NCBI GenBank assembly: GCA_017434755.1 | Contig: JAFRER010000008.1 | Coordinates: 1-64,000, forward strand | Direction of reading: 5' to 3' | Length of the DNA: 64,000 bases | Source: Oscillospiraceae bacterium | GTDB taxonomy: Bacteria > Bacillota > Clostridia > Oscillospirales > Oscillospiraceae | In this document: positions 38,826 through 47,623 of the stretch, piece after piece | Layout of the letters: each line of letters begins with the position of its first letter | How positions within the stretch are numbered: the first letter of the stretch is position 1 | Notes under the pieces: generated by a model | Database searches by the model: none | The model's input: only the letters and a program-made list of their open reading frames with translations | What the model was told of the DNA's origin: nothing | Translations under genes and position numbers: made by a program

Positions 38826-39773
38826 TTATTTCTTCATTGCAATAGCGGCTTTGGCCTTCTCTGCGAGCACTTCCGGTGTGAGGCCGAAATACTCGAGGAC
38901 CGCGTTTGCGGTGCCGCTGCGTCCGAACTGGTCGTTCACGCCATGTCGTACGACAGGTACGGGGAAGGTGCCGGAGAGGTACTCGCATACCGCGGCGCCG
39001 AGGCCGCCGATGACGGAGTGTTCCTCGCTGGTGACGATGCAGCCGGTCTCTTTCGCCGCTTTCAACACGAGATCCTCGTCGAGTGGCTTGATGGTGTGCA
39101 TGTCGATCACGCGGGCGGAGATGCCTTCTGCGGCAAGGAGATCCGCCGCCTTGAGCGCCACGGGCACCATGATGCCGTTGGCGATGATGGTGACGTCGCC
39201 GCCGTCCTTCATGGTCACACCTTTGCCCAGCTCAAACTTGTAGCACTCGATGCTGTCGGTGACGATCTCGGTGCTGGGCCTTTCAAGCCTGAGATAGGCG
39301 GGGCCGTTGTAGTTGATCAGTGCTTCGACGGCCTGACGCATCTCGTTGCCGTCGCAGGGGCAGCAAACGAGCATGCCGGGGATGGTGCGCATGAGGGAGA
39401 AATCCTCGATGCACTGGTGGGTGGCGCCGTCTTCGCCGACGGACACGCCGCCGTGGGAGCCGACTACCGTGACATTGAGACCGGGGTAGGCGATAGAGTT
39501 TCTCACCTGCTCATAGGCCCTGCCCGCCGCGAAGATCGCGAAGGTGTTGGTGAAGGGCTTGAGTCCGCAGGTGGCCATGCCGGCAGCAATGACGGTCATG
39601 TTCGCCTCGGCTATGCCGCAGTCGAAGAACCTGTCGGGGAACTTTGCCGCGAAGAACTTGCTCATCGTGGCGCCGGAAAGGTCGGCGTCGAGCACCACGA
39701 GCTGGGGATACTTTTCGCCGAGCTCGGCGAGAGCCTCGCCGTAGGCGTTGCGTGTTGCGATCTTATCTGCCAT
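38826..39773 (-). CDS. transketolase, C-terminal subunit
   Basis: Pyrimidine-binding and C-terminal half of a split transketolase, 315 aa. The start four bases after the partner's stop is used. The catalytic glutamate is in DCGIAEANMTVIAAG; GVSVGEDGATHQ and SEEHSVIGGLG are also typical. Active transketolase requires the N-terminal subunit encoded just upstream. It supplies pentose phosphates and aromatic precursors; a DXS-like paralogue is possible but the pairing fits transketolase. Confidence 0.9.
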   Translation of the reverse strand: MADKIATRNAYGEALAELGEKYPQLVVLDADLSGATMSKFFAAKFPDRFFDCGIAEANMTVIAAGMATCGLKPFTNTFAIFAAGRAYEQVRNSIAYPGLNVTVVGSHGGVSVGEDGATHQCIEDFSLMRTIPGMLVCCPCDGNEMRQAVEALINYNGPAYLRLERPSTEIVTDSIECYKFELGKGVTMKDGGDVTIIANGIMVPVALKAADLLAAEGISARVIDMHTIKPLDEDLVLKAAKETGCIVTSEEHSVIGGLGAAVCEYLSGTFPVPVVRHGVNDQFGRSGTANAVLEYFGLTPEVLAEKAKAAIAMKK

Positions 39774-39777
39774 TGTT

Positions 39778-40617
39778 TCAGCCCTCCAGTTCTGCGATCT
39801 TGGCTTCAAGCTCAGCCTTGGCGGTGGCGAACTGCTCCGCGTTGGGAGCCTTGCCGTGCCAGCCGGCCTGGTTTTCCATGAAGGAGATGCCCTTGCCCTT
39901 GGTCGTCTTCATAACGATAGCGGTGGGCATTCCCTTTACCTCACGGGCCTGTGCGAGTGCAGCGAGGATCTGGTCGAAATCGTGGCCGTCGATGCTGATC
40001 ACATTCCAGTTGAAAGCTTTGAACTTGGCGTCAACGGGATCGGTGGGCATGACGTCGGCGGTCTTTCCGTCGATCTGCAGGCCGTTCAGGTCCACGAACA
40101 CACAGAGGTTGTCAAGTTTCCACTTGGCCGCTGCCATGATCGCTTCCCAGATCTGGCCTTCGGCGATCTCACCGTCACCGAGGATGGAGTAGGTCCTGTA
40201 GGCCTTGCCGTTGTGCTTGGCCGCAAGAGCCATGCCGACGGCGGCGGAAAGACCCTGTCCGAGAGAACCGGTGGACATATCCACCCCGGGAACGTTGACC
40301 ATGTCGGGGTGTCCGGAATAGTGGCCCTTGATGGAGCGGAAGAGCTTCAGGTCTTCAACGGGGAAGAAGCCGCGTTCTGCAAGGACGGAGTAGAGAGCGG
40401 GCGAGCAGTGGCCCTTGGAGAGAACGAATCTGTCGCGGTCGGGATTTTTGGGATCTGCGGGATCGATGTTCATCTCATTGAAGTAAAGAGTGGTGAGCGC
40501 GTCCATGCAGGACATTGAACCGCCGGGATGTCCGGAAGCCGCGGTGAACACTGCGTCCACGGCGAGCAGGCGGGCCTTGTAGGCAGCGGCGGCAAGAGCT
40601 TTGCCGGTAAGTTTCAC
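39778..40617 (-). CDS. transketolase, N-terminal subunit
   Basis: Thiamine-diphosphate-binding half, 279 aa, starting at GTG after AAGGAG. Motifs are GHPGGSMSCMD, FVLSKGHCSPALY and the TPP motif GDGEIAEGQIWEA with a following asparagine in LNGLQIDG. The two subunit genes are adjacent and co-directional, as in many anaerobic Firmicutes. Confidence 0.92.
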   Translation of the reverse strand: MKLTGKALAAAAYKARLLAVDAVFTAASGHPGGSMSCMDALTTLYFNEMNIDPADPKNPDRDRFVLSKGHCSPALYSVLAERGFFPVEDLKLFRSIKGHYSGHPDMVNVPGVDMSTGSLGQGLSAAVGMALAAKHNGKAYRTYSILGDGEIAEGQIWEAIMAAAKWKLDNLCVFVDLNGLQIDGKTADVMPTDPVDAKFKAFNWNVISIDGHDFDQILAALAQAREVKGMPTAIVMKTTKGKGISFMENQAGWHGKAPNAEQFATAKAELEAKIAELEG

Positions 40618-40716
40618 GTTGTTTTCTCCTTTTTATCTGATACTGTGTTTAGCAAAGAAAGAATTCGTTCGTAAATTATATTTTACAATAAGCGTGTTTT
40701 TATTGCAACGGATTTA

Positions 40717-41622
40717 TCAGGTGAGAAACGCGCCCCAGAGCGGAATGGTCACGATGGCAAGCGCATGGGAGAGAAACACGATCTTGGAAGCAAGAGTGGT
40801 GTTCCCGCCGTAGAGGTTGGAGAGCATGGTGGCGTTCGTGGCTACGGGCATTGCGGCCATCATCACGATCACGGCCTTCGCGATCTGCGGGATGTTGACA
40901 AAGCGGAGCAGCAGATAGGTCACCGCGGCAATGCCGAAAAGGCGCAGGATGAGGTACGGGATGAAGCGCCACTCCTTGAAGATCGATCCGAGAGGAACCG
41001 TGGCAAGTGTGGAGCCGATGACCACCATGGCGCAGACAGTGGTGGCCTGCCCGAGGAAAGAAGCGATGTCGGTTATGATCGCAGGCATTTTCTGGGAGAA
41101 GCCGAGCAGATAGATCGCCACACCTATAATGCTCGTGATAAATGAGGGGTTCAGGATCCTCTTCAGGGTGGCTTTTCCCGCAAGCAGGTAGACCCCGAGA
41201 GAGAAGGTGAGCAGATTGAAGGGGATGTTCGTGAGCGCCGCGTACAGGGAGCATTTGCTGCCGAACACCGCAAGGCATACAGGGATGCCCATGAAGCCCG
41301 CGTTCGAGGCGAGAGCTCCGAATTCATATACGCCCTTATCGGCCTTCGGCGCTTTGGTTACGGCGGCGAAAAGCTTTCCCAGAATGAGGCCGATCAGATA
41401 CATGCCGGTACTGAGAGCCAAAAAGAACAGAACATCTCCCGTTTTCATCTCAGTGGTGTTGGAGAGGATGTTCACGAGCAGCATGCCCGGCAGGAAGATA
41501 TTGAGCGTCACCGCGGTGAGCTCCTTAGTGCCCGTGGCAGAAAGGATGCCCCTCTTTCGCAGGAAGAATCCGGCGACCAGGCCGACAAATATGACGATAG
41601 TCTGATGAAGCGCAGCTGACAT
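40717..41622 (-). CDS. AEC-family transporter
   Basis: A 301-aa membrane protein with about ten helices, the N-terminal GLVAGFFLRKRGIL and LNIFLPGMLLVNI motifs and ASNAGFMGIPV of the auxin efflux carrier family. Bacterial members export malate, malonate or related acids; the substrate is not evident here. It starts two bases after the pcrA stop, so the two genes are co-transcribed. Confidence 0.88.
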   Translation of the reverse strand: MSAALHQTIVIFVGLVAGFFLRKRGILSATGTKELTAVTLNIFLPGMLLVNILSNTTEMKTGDVLFFLALSTGMYLIGLILGKLFAAVTKAPKADKGVYEFGALASNAGFMGIPVCLAVFGSKCSLYAALTNIPFNLLTFSLGVYLLAGKATLKRILNPSFITSIIGVAIYLLGFSQKMPAIITDIASFLGQATTVCAMVVIGSTLATVPLGSIFKEWRFIPYLILRLFGIAAVTYLLLRFVNIPQIAKAVIVMMAAMPVATNATMLSNLYGGNTTLASKIVFLSHALAIVTIPLWGAFLT

Positions 41623-41624
41623 TT

Positions 41625-43799
41625 TCAGTTTCCTTTCTCTTCCCTGTCTATAGCCTCGAGCTTTGCCCTTACGGAAATGGACCGCGGCGTGGCAAAGCCG
41701 TCAAATAATACGATGTGTGCTTTTTTCTCCGTGTCGATCTCCACCACCGTCCCGGTGCCCATGATCTCATGGCGCACGCGGGTGCCTTCGGGGAAGAATT
41801 CACCGGCGGCATTTTCGGGCAGCAGGCGGGTACTCAGTTCGATATACTCCCGCGCATCCGCGATCAGGTCTTCCCTTGGCTCCTCGGTGTATTCGAGCAG
41901 CCCCGGGTCGATGTCGAGGATGAAGCGTGACGGATACCGCGGCGAACTGTCGAGGTTCCGACCTTCCGCGTCCGAAAGGAACAGTCCCTTTTCCGCCCTC
42001 GTGAGCGCCACAAAGGCAAGCCGCCTCTCCTCCTCCATCTCCGGGAGGGTCCTCACCTTGCCGGAAGGGAACACGCCCTCGTTCATTCCGCACAGGAACA
42101 CGTACGGGAACTCCAGCCCCTTCGCCGCATGCACGGTCATCAGTTTCACCCGGTCGCGCCCGTCGTCGGCGTCGGAACTCGAGAACATCGCCACGTGGCA
42201 GAGGTAGAACTCCAGGCTGGTCTCCTCCCCGCACGATATCTCGAACTCATGGATGCTCTGCTTCAGCTCCGCGAGATTGTCCAGCCTTGTCTGACCGCCC
42301 TCCGTCCGCATCATGCGCTCGTATCCGCTCTCATCCAGCAGGGCCGACAGCAGCTCGGACACCGCCATATCCGCATACACGGCGGTATATTTCTCGATCA
42401 GTTTTACGAAGGCCCGCGCGCCTGTTCCCTTGAACAGCGGCTCGTCGAGGCTTGCCCGCAGCGCCTGGTAGAGGCTGCATCCGTTTCCATCGGCGTATTC
42501 CCGCAGAACCTGCATCCGGCGCTCGCCGAGGTTGCGTTTCGGCGTGTTGCAGATGCGCGCGAAAGCGAGGTCGTCCTGATAGGCCACCATCCGAAGGTAA
42601 GACAGAGCGTCCTTGATCTCCATCCGGTCGAAAAACTGTACCCCGCTGTATATGGTGTATGGCAGTTCACGCCGGAGGAACATCTCCTCGATCGCCCGTG
42701 TCACATAGTGCGCCCGGTATAGAATGCTGATATCTTTGTACGGCACTCCGGCCTCGTGCAGCCCGCCTATCGTGTCGGCCAGCCACTCGGCCTCTTTGTC
42801 CTGGTTCTCGCAGTGGCTGCACAGCACGCCCCGGCCGTCTTCCTGCATGGAGATGAGGGCCTTCTTTGCCCGGTTCCGGTTCTTGTCGATGAGCGAGTTT
42901 GCTGCCGCTGTGATCTGCGGGGTGGAGCGGTAGTTCTGCAGCATCTGTATCGTTACGGTGTCCGGGAACTCCTTGTCGAAGTCGAGGATGTATTTGATAT
43001 TGGCCCCGCGCCAGGTGTAGATTGTCTGGTCCGGATCGCCCACCACGAACAGGTTCCTGTGATAGTCGCACAGTACCCGCATCAGCTTGTACTGGATCTC
43101 GTCTATGTCCTGGAACTCGTCTATCATGATGTATTCGAGCCGCTTCTGCCATTTCAGGCGGATGTCGGGGTTTTCGGAAAAGATGTGCAGCGTGAAGATC
43201 AGCAGGTCGTTGTAGTCTAGCGCGAAGCACTTTTTCTCCTGATAGAGATAGCCATAAAAGAGGATGTCCTTCACGTCCGCGGCGTGCATGTACTTGTCTT
43301 TCAGCGCCTCCAGCGGCATGGCCAGCATGTCCTGGTAGTAGTCCGGCTTATAGCGGAGCTTCTGCATCTCGAACATGTCCCGCGCTTTGGCAAAGGTCAT
43401 ATCCCGCAGCGACAGTCCTCGCTCCTCATAAATGATGCGCAGCATCGCGTCGATATCCGAATTGTCGAGCACGAGGAAACTCTTCGGATAGCCCACGGCG
43501 GAGATGTCCTCCTGCAGCACCGACACGCAGAAGCCGTGGAAGGTGTTGATGTATCCGGTGCTGTTGTCCCCGGTGAGGTTCTGGATCCTGCGGCGCATCT
43601 CGTTCGCCGCCTTGTTCGTGAAGGTGACGCAGAGGATGTTCCCCGGCAGGATGCCCATCTCGTTCACGAGATACGCAAAACGCCTCGTCAGCGCGCGTGT
43701 CTTGCCCGATCCGGCTCCCGCAATAACACGGACAAAGCCCTCCGTCGTGGTGACGGCGAGCTTCTGGGCCTCATTCAGATCATCGAGCACATTCTTCAT
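41625..43799 (-). CDS. UvrD/PcrA-family DNA helicase
   Basis: SF1A helicase of 724 aa. Walker A is VIAGAGSGKTRALT, Walker B is YIMIDEFQDIDEIQ, with GDPDQTIYTWRGA, LQNYRST and TVHAAKGLEFPYVF following. The C-terminal 60 residues form a Tudor-like domain (VRHEIMGTGTVVEI) as in PcrA, which contacts RNA polymerase. It is probably a second UvrD-like helicase or the PcrA itself. No SD precedes the ATG; the predicted promoter puts the transcription start within a few bases of it. Confidence 0.92.
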   Translation of the reverse strand: MKNVLDDLNEAQKLAVTTTEGFVRVIAGAGSGKTRALTRRFAYLVNEMGILPGNILCVTFTNKAANEMRRRIQNLTGDNSTGYINTFHGFCVSVLQEDISAVGYPKSFLVLDNSDIDAMLRIIYEERGLSLRDMTFAKARDMFEMQKLRYKPDYYQDMLAMPLEALKDKYMHAADVKDILFYGYLYQEKKCFALDYNDLLIFTLHIFSENPDIRLKWQKRLEYIMIDEFQDIDEIQYKLMRVLCDYHRNLFVVGDPDQTIYTWRGANIKYILDFDKEFPDTVTIQMLQNYRSTPQITAAANSLIDKNRNRAKKALISMQEDGRGVLCSHCENQDKEAEWLADTIGGLHEAGVPYKDISILYRAHYVTRAIEEMFLRRELPYTIYSGVQFFDRMEIKDALSYLRMVAYQDDLAFARICNTPKRNLGERRMQVLREYADGNGCSLYQALRASLDEPLFKGTGARAFVKLIEKYTAVYADMAVSELLSALLDESGYERMMRTEGGQTRLDNLAELKQSIHEFEISCGEETSLEFYLCHVAMFSSSDADDGRDRVKLMTVHAAKGLEFPYVFLCGMNEGVFPSGKVRTLPEMEEERRLAFVALTRAEKGLFLSDAEGRNLDSSPRYPSRFILDIDPGLLEYTEEPREDLIADAREYIELSTRLLPENAAGEFFPEGTRVRHEIMGTGTVVEIDTEKKAHIVLFDGFATPRSISVRAKLEAIDREEKGN

Positions 43800-43807
43800 A
43801 AATAAAT

Positions 43808-43836
43808 ATTGTATACTTTATCCAATATAAAAGCAA
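43808..43836 (-). promoter_or_regulatory. pcrA-like gene promoter
   Basis: TTGCTT (43831-43836) and TACAAT (43808-43813) on the minus strand with a 17-bp spacer. The start codon at 43799 lies only about nine bases from the -10 box, so the mRNA is predicted to be leaderless. Confidence 0.65.
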
Positions 43837-43842
43837 TTGCTT
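43831..43842. promoter_or_regulatory. 12-bp palindrome shared by divergent promoters
   Basis: AAGCAATTGCTT is a perfect palindrome. Its two halves are the -35 boxes of the minus-strand helicase promoter and the plus-strand DivIVA-like promoter, so a protein binding it would control both. Confidence 0.7.
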
Positions 43843-43865
43843 ATGATCCTGCAGGATGTTATAAT
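43837..43865 (+). promoter_or_regulatory. DivIVA-like gene promoter
   Basis: TTGCTT (43837-43842), 17-bp spacer, TATAAT (43860-43865). Confidence 0.75.
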
Positions 43866-43893
43866 TTTCAAAAACCGACAGGAAGTGAATCCC

Positions 43894-44445
43894 ATGCCTC
43901 TCGACAAAGCCTATTTCGCCGGTATTAAACCAGAATCGATACGCGGAAAGTTCTACAGGAAAACAGAGATCGACGCACTCCTCAAGGAGATCGCCGCACG
44001 GGCGGAGCTGCAGAACTCCGAGAATGAGCTGCTCAGCATGAAGCTCGCCCGCGCACAGGCCGCCCTGCAGGAGCAGACGGACGGTATGAACGGCGTCGCG
44101 CAGGGCATCATCTCCGATGCCAATGAGGAAGCCGGACGCATCCTTGCCGAGGCCCGGGCCGCCGCAGAAGCCGAAGCCGGAGAGCTTCTCGCCGAAGCCC
44201 GCGAGAAGAGCCGCGGCATCATTGAAGCCACCATGCGGCAGCAGGAGTTTGCCGCGGAGAAGATCGAGCAGAGTTATTCGGCCATGCGGGAGCAGCACGA
44301 GGAGTGCATCAGCTCCATCAAAGCCGCCTGGCAGGAATTCCTCTGCGGGCTCGATACCGACGACGAACAGCCGGCGCAGGACGAGGCACCGCCTGATCTG
44401 TCCGAAAAAGTTGCCAGTCTTGCACAGGCACTCAAGGATATTTGA
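43894..44445 (+). CDS. DivIVA-like coiled-coil protein
   Basis: A 183-aa protein starting after AGGAAG. The first 45 residues (YRKTEIDALLKEIAAR) resemble the DivIVA/GpsB N-terminal membrane-binding motif, followed by a continuous coiled coil with ANEEAGRILAEARAAAEAEAG of the ATP-synthase-b/DivIVA type, and an acidic tail. Probably a polar or septal scaffold; the family is assigned by layout more than by a strict signature. Confidence 0.65.
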   Translation: MPLDKAYFAGIKPESIRGKFYRKTEIDALLKEIAARAELQNSENELLSMKLARAQAALQEQTDGMNGVAQGIISDANEEAGRILAEARAAAEAEAGELLAEAREKSRGIIEATMRQQEFAAEKIEQSYSAMREQHEECISSIKAAWQEFLCGLDTDDEQPAQDEAPPDLSEKVASLAQALKDI

Positions 44446-44453
44446 ATAAAAGA

Positions 44454-44490
44454 AAGAAGAACGGAGGCCCTTTTCTCCGTTCTTCTTTTG
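44454..44490 (+). terminator. terminator of the DivIVA-like gene
   Basis: AAGAAGAACGGAG / CTCCGTTCTTCTT stem (44454-44466 with 44475-44487) followed by TTG and T. Confidence 0.9.
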
Positions 44491-44497
44491 TTTAAAT

Positions 44498-44537
44498 CCC
44501 CCCTGACGAAGGAAAATGAATGCCTTCATCAGGGGGG
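44498..44537. terminator. strong hairpin after the surface-protein gene
   Basis: 15-bp arms CCCCCCTGACGAAGG and CCTTCATCAGGGGGG with a 10-nt loop. The single mismatch becomes a G-U pair in the minus-strand RNA, which points to the surface-protein transcript. The T tract is poor, so it may be a 3'-stabilising hairpin. Confidence 0.6.
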
Positions 44538-44577
44538 CTCGGTTTAGTTTTTTAATAAAGACTTTGCGTCAGGTGCT

Positions 44578-46506
44578 TCAGACTCTTTCCTCTTTTCTGC
44601 GGAACATCAGGAGCACAGAGGCTGCGAAGCCGATCACGAAGAGGGGGGTCCACTGGTTTACGATCACCATCGGGAGTCTGGGGTCGCAGGTGAGGATGTT
44701 GAGGATCAGCATCGCTGCGAAGGGGAGCATTCCCAGGCTCTTAATCTCGCTGACACCTTCGTTTCTGCGGCGGAGCAGCTTGATCACTGCCAGCAGAGCA
44801 GCGACGATATTGAGGATGATGTTCAGGAGGGCAAAGCTGCCGTTGCCGGAATCCTTCTCAAGGACAACAGGGGTTTCTGCCAAAGGTACGGGCTGGGAGT
44901 CGATCTGGGCAACATGTACGGTCTCAACTATCGGTGCTGCCATCGGCGCGGGCACATCAGCTATGATCTCTTCAATGACAGGCTCTGCCTCGGGCTCACT
45001 CTCTGTGGGCTCTGCAGGGGCGGGCTTTACCGGCGCCGGGGGTGTCGGTCTGACTGCGGGAGCGGGATCTGCTGCGGGTTTCTTTATCTCGCGCAGGGCC
45101 ATGCCGTTGAGAGCGGAAAGGCTCTGTGCGTTGGCCTCGATAACGGAGAAGACAGGAAGAAGCTCCATGCGGTTTGCGGTGAATTCCTCGGGTTTTACGG
45201 GTTCGGGGTTGCTGTAGCGGTTGAATAAGTATTCGTTGATGTTCAGGGTGTTCTTTACGGAGGCGTAGTCGCAGGTTCCGTTTTCAAAGCTGAAGGTGGT
45301 GTTTCCGAGCCAGTCGGAATCATAGTCGGCTGCATTGGTCATGAATGTGGTCATAGAGGTGTACCAGTAGTTTCCGGCGGTGTATCCTTCGAAGAAGCGG
45401 GGAGTGAGATAGCTGGTGCCGTTGCCGAATACGGAATTGTGTCCGCTTACGGTTATGGTGTCGTTCGCGTCAGCGCTCACGATCTCGAACTCCATCATCG
45501 CCAGGTGCTCGATGAGAGCGGCGGGGATAATGATGCAGTTGTTGGCGTCATCAACGGTTATGTTCATGCAGTCGTAGCCGTTTTCAGCCAGATAGTCGTT
45601 CATTGCGGCAGCACTTTCAAAATCCTGATAGATGTGGAGATTGGCGACTTTATGGCTGGTGCCGCTTTTATCGGTGCTCTCATCAACCGTGATGGTTTTG
45701 TGGTCTGCGGTGGGATCCAGATCGTCCCATGAGATCACCAGGTCGCCGGCGTTGCCGAGCTTTACGCTGCGGCGTCCGTAAGTTACGTAGTAATCCTCCT
45801 CGAGCACGGTGCCGAGACCGTAAATCGATTCGGAATCCACGCGGCCGATATCACCGAGCGTGTCCATCTGGCCGTCGATCTTGTCCTTATGCTGTGCATC
45901 GAGTTTTTCAATCTTGGCAAGGTTACTGTTGTAAACGTCAAGACGCTTGTTATAGGTGTCCATGCTTGCGTTATATTCGGCTTCTTTTGCGTCTTCCGCG
46001 TTGTTGTGCTCTTCTGCTTCGGCGTTGATGCCGGCTGCGGCTTCGTTATAAGCCTCTACCTGCTCGTTATACTCGTCGACGCTGCTGAGATAAGCTTCCA
46101 TCTCCTGATTGAAAGCTTCAACCTGGCTGTTGTAGAGATCGACTTCCTCATTGTAAGCTGCGATCTTCTTGTTTGCTTCCTCATCGCTCAGACCTTCGAG
46201 ATCGGGCGTTTCGGGGGCGGACGGAGCTTTGGGGGCTTCCGGCATCACCGGAGCAACAGGGCCGCTTTTGTTTTCTTCTGCGGCGGGAGCATCTTCTTTA
46301 ATCTCCACGTCTTTGATCTCAGCGACGTTGTCCTGTCCCTGTGCGGGAGCTTCTTCTTTGTTCTCTGCTGCGGGAACTTCGCTCACGATATTCTGGCTGC
46401 TCTCAGCGGGGGTGTCCTGTGCAGGGGCGTCTTCTGCGAATGCTGCGAAGGGCATGAGCCCGGCAAAGATGATTATTGCAAGAATGACAGAGATGAGCTT
46501 TTTCAT
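44578..46506 (-). CDS. large surface protein with YN coiled-coil repeats
   Basis: Function unknown, 642 aa. Signal peptide MKKLI...AFA, then a proline/glutamate-rich stretch to residue 100. Residues 100-200 carry repeats of the type AYNEEVDLYNSQVEAFN and EYNEQVEAYNEA, like the alpha-helical stalks of streptococcal adhesins. A folded domain at 220-430 contains many aromatic residues. A proline-rich spacer (residues 470-545) leads to three hydrophobic segments near the C-terminus (NGSFALLNIILNIVAALLAV and two more) instead of an LPXTG anchor. Likely a cell-surface adhesin or stalk protein. Confidence 0.75.
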   Translation of the reverse strand: MKKLISVILAIIIFAGLMPFAAFAEDAPAQDTPAESSQNIVSEVPAAENKEEAPAQGQDNVAEIKDVEIKEDAPAAEENKSGPVAPVMPEAPKAPSAPETPDLEGLSDEEANKKIAAYNEEVDLYNSQVEAFNQEMEAYLSSVDEYNEQVEAYNEAAAGINAEAEEHNNAEDAKEAEYNASMDTYNKRLDVYNSNLAKIEKLDAQHKDKIDGQMDTLGDIGRVDSESIYGLGTVLEEDYYVTYGRRSVKLGNAGDLVISWDDLDPTADHKTITVDESTDKSGTSHKVANLHIYQDFESAAAMNDYLAENGYDCMNITVDDANNCIIIPAALIEHLAMMEFEIVSADANDTITVSGHNSVFGNGTSYLTPRFFEGYTAGNYWYTSMTTFMTNAADYDSDWLGNTTFSFENGTCDYASVKNTLNINEYLFNRYSNPEPVKPEEFTANRMELLPVFSVIEANAQSLSALNGMALREIKKPAADPAPAVRPTPPAPVKPAPAEPTESEPEAEPVIEEIIADVPAPMAAPIVETVHVAQIDSQPVPLAETPVVLEKDSGNGSFALLNIILNIVAALLAVIKLLRRRNEGVSEIKSLGMLPFAAMLILNILTCDPRLPMVIVNQWTPLFVIGFAASVLLMFRRKEERV

Positions 46507-46609
46507 TTTCCTTATTTCCTTTCAAGTTGATATTCATTTTCCTTTTTTAAACGATCATTTTTCGTTTTCTGATCCGATCATACAGGAAGCAGAATCGACA
46601 AAAGAATCA

Positions 46610-46637
46610 ATAATACAACAAACTGTGCGTAAAACAA
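46610..46637 (-). promoter_or_regulatory. promoter of the surface-protein gene
   Basis: TTGTTT (46632-46637) and TATTAT (46610-46615) on the minus strand with a 16-bp spacer. Confidence 0.5.
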
Positions 46638-46664
46638 AAATTTTTATTGATTATTTTTCTGCAT

Positions 46665-46696
46665 AAAAAATCGGTGCGGTTTGTTAACCGCACCGA
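46665..46696 (-). terminator. terminator of the phosphatase-barstar gene
   Basis: TCGGTGCGGTT / AACCGCACCGA stem (46671-46681 with 46686-46696) followed on the minus strand by TTTTTT. Confidence 0.92.
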
Positions 46697-46725
46697 AACA
46701 AAGGAGCCTTATGTCGTTGCCGGAT

Positions 46726-47421
46726 TCAGGCAACTGCGCCGGCATCCGTGAATACTTTTCTGAGTCTTTCGAAGTCTTCTGCCATCCCCCCATCCTCCGG
46801 CGGCACCAGTTCGAAGCGTTTCCCGTAGTGCGGAAGCCCGGTGAGGATATCATGCAGCGCATCGAGGTTGTTTCCGTATGATTCATCCCAGAGCATGCCC
46901 TCGCGCATCACGGTATAAAGATCTTCATTCTTTTTGCACGCGGAAAAGTCGAGCCTTATCGGTCTTTCCCCGTTGAGTGCGTTCAGCAGCGCGATGCAGC
47001 CGATCTGCAGGTCGTCCCAGGTGGACTGAAAGTCGCCCGTGTACCAGGGATCGGCGATCTCTTTTCCGGGCATTCCGGCAAAATCCAGGAGATTGTGGAT
47101 CTTTCCCTGCGGATCTCCGCCGAACCGGTGCATCAGATCGTACATGTTCTCCTCGTCCATCCCGATCAGCATGTCGAAAGCGTCATAATCGCTTCTTTGA
47201 AACTTGCGGGCGTATTTCCCCTCGCAGGAGATCCCGTGGCTTGCCAGCATTCTGCGGGCGGGCGGATAGACCGGGTTGCCGAGCTCTTCGCTGGTGGTCG
47301 CGGCGGACTCGATGAGAAACCGGTCCGCCTGTCCCGTGCGCCGCACCATATCTTTCAGTACAAACTCCGCCATCGGACTCCTGCAGATATTGCCGTGGCA
47401 CACAAAAAGTATTTTTGTCAA
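46726..47421 (-). CDS. low-molecular-weight tyrosine phosphatase fused to a barstar-like domain
   Basis: A 231-aa protein starting at TTG, ten nt after AGGAGG. Residues 1-150 are a complete LMW-PTP: the P-loop CHGNICRS with C8 and R14, and the general-acid loop ADPWYTGDF with D124. Residues 154-231 form a barstar-like domain: LWDESYGNNLDALHDILTGL aligns with barstar YYGENLDALWDCLTG, keeping the two barnase-contacting aspartates (D187 and D191), while the tryptophan becomes histidine. Barstar inhibits RNases, so the fusion links a phosphatase with a ribonuclease-inhibitor fold. No RNase toxin gene is adjacent. Confidence 0.88.
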   Translation of the reverse strand: MTKILFVCHGNICRSPMAEFVLKDMVRRTGQADRFLIESAATTSEELGNPVYPPARRMLASHGISCEGKYARKFQRSDYDAFDMLIGMDEENMYDLMHRFGGDPQGKIHNLLDFAGMPGKEIADPWYTGDFQSTWDDLQIGCIALLNALNGERPIRLDFSACKKNEDLYTVMREGMLWDESYGNNLDALHDILTGLPHYGKRFELVPPEDGGMAEDFERLRKVFTDAGAVA

Positions 47422-47623
47422 ATGCGATCAGCCTCCTGAAAAGACGTGTTCTGCCCCGTTTTGCTGCGATTTGCCGGGCAGAAATAGTTGTTAATAATCT
47501 GTGACTCTGTTATTGAAAAAGCAAAATGCGGCAAGTCAATGCCTTCAATGGCAGTAAAACGGAGGGGTTCTTACCACTGTCAGGTGAAGGGGAAGACGGA
47601 GAGATAAACTGGTATCAGACAGC

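Noticed and set aside
40608..40619. parS-like GTTTCACGTT at the transketolase start
   Set aside because: It matches only half of a parS and has no second arm; it is a chance match within coding sequence.
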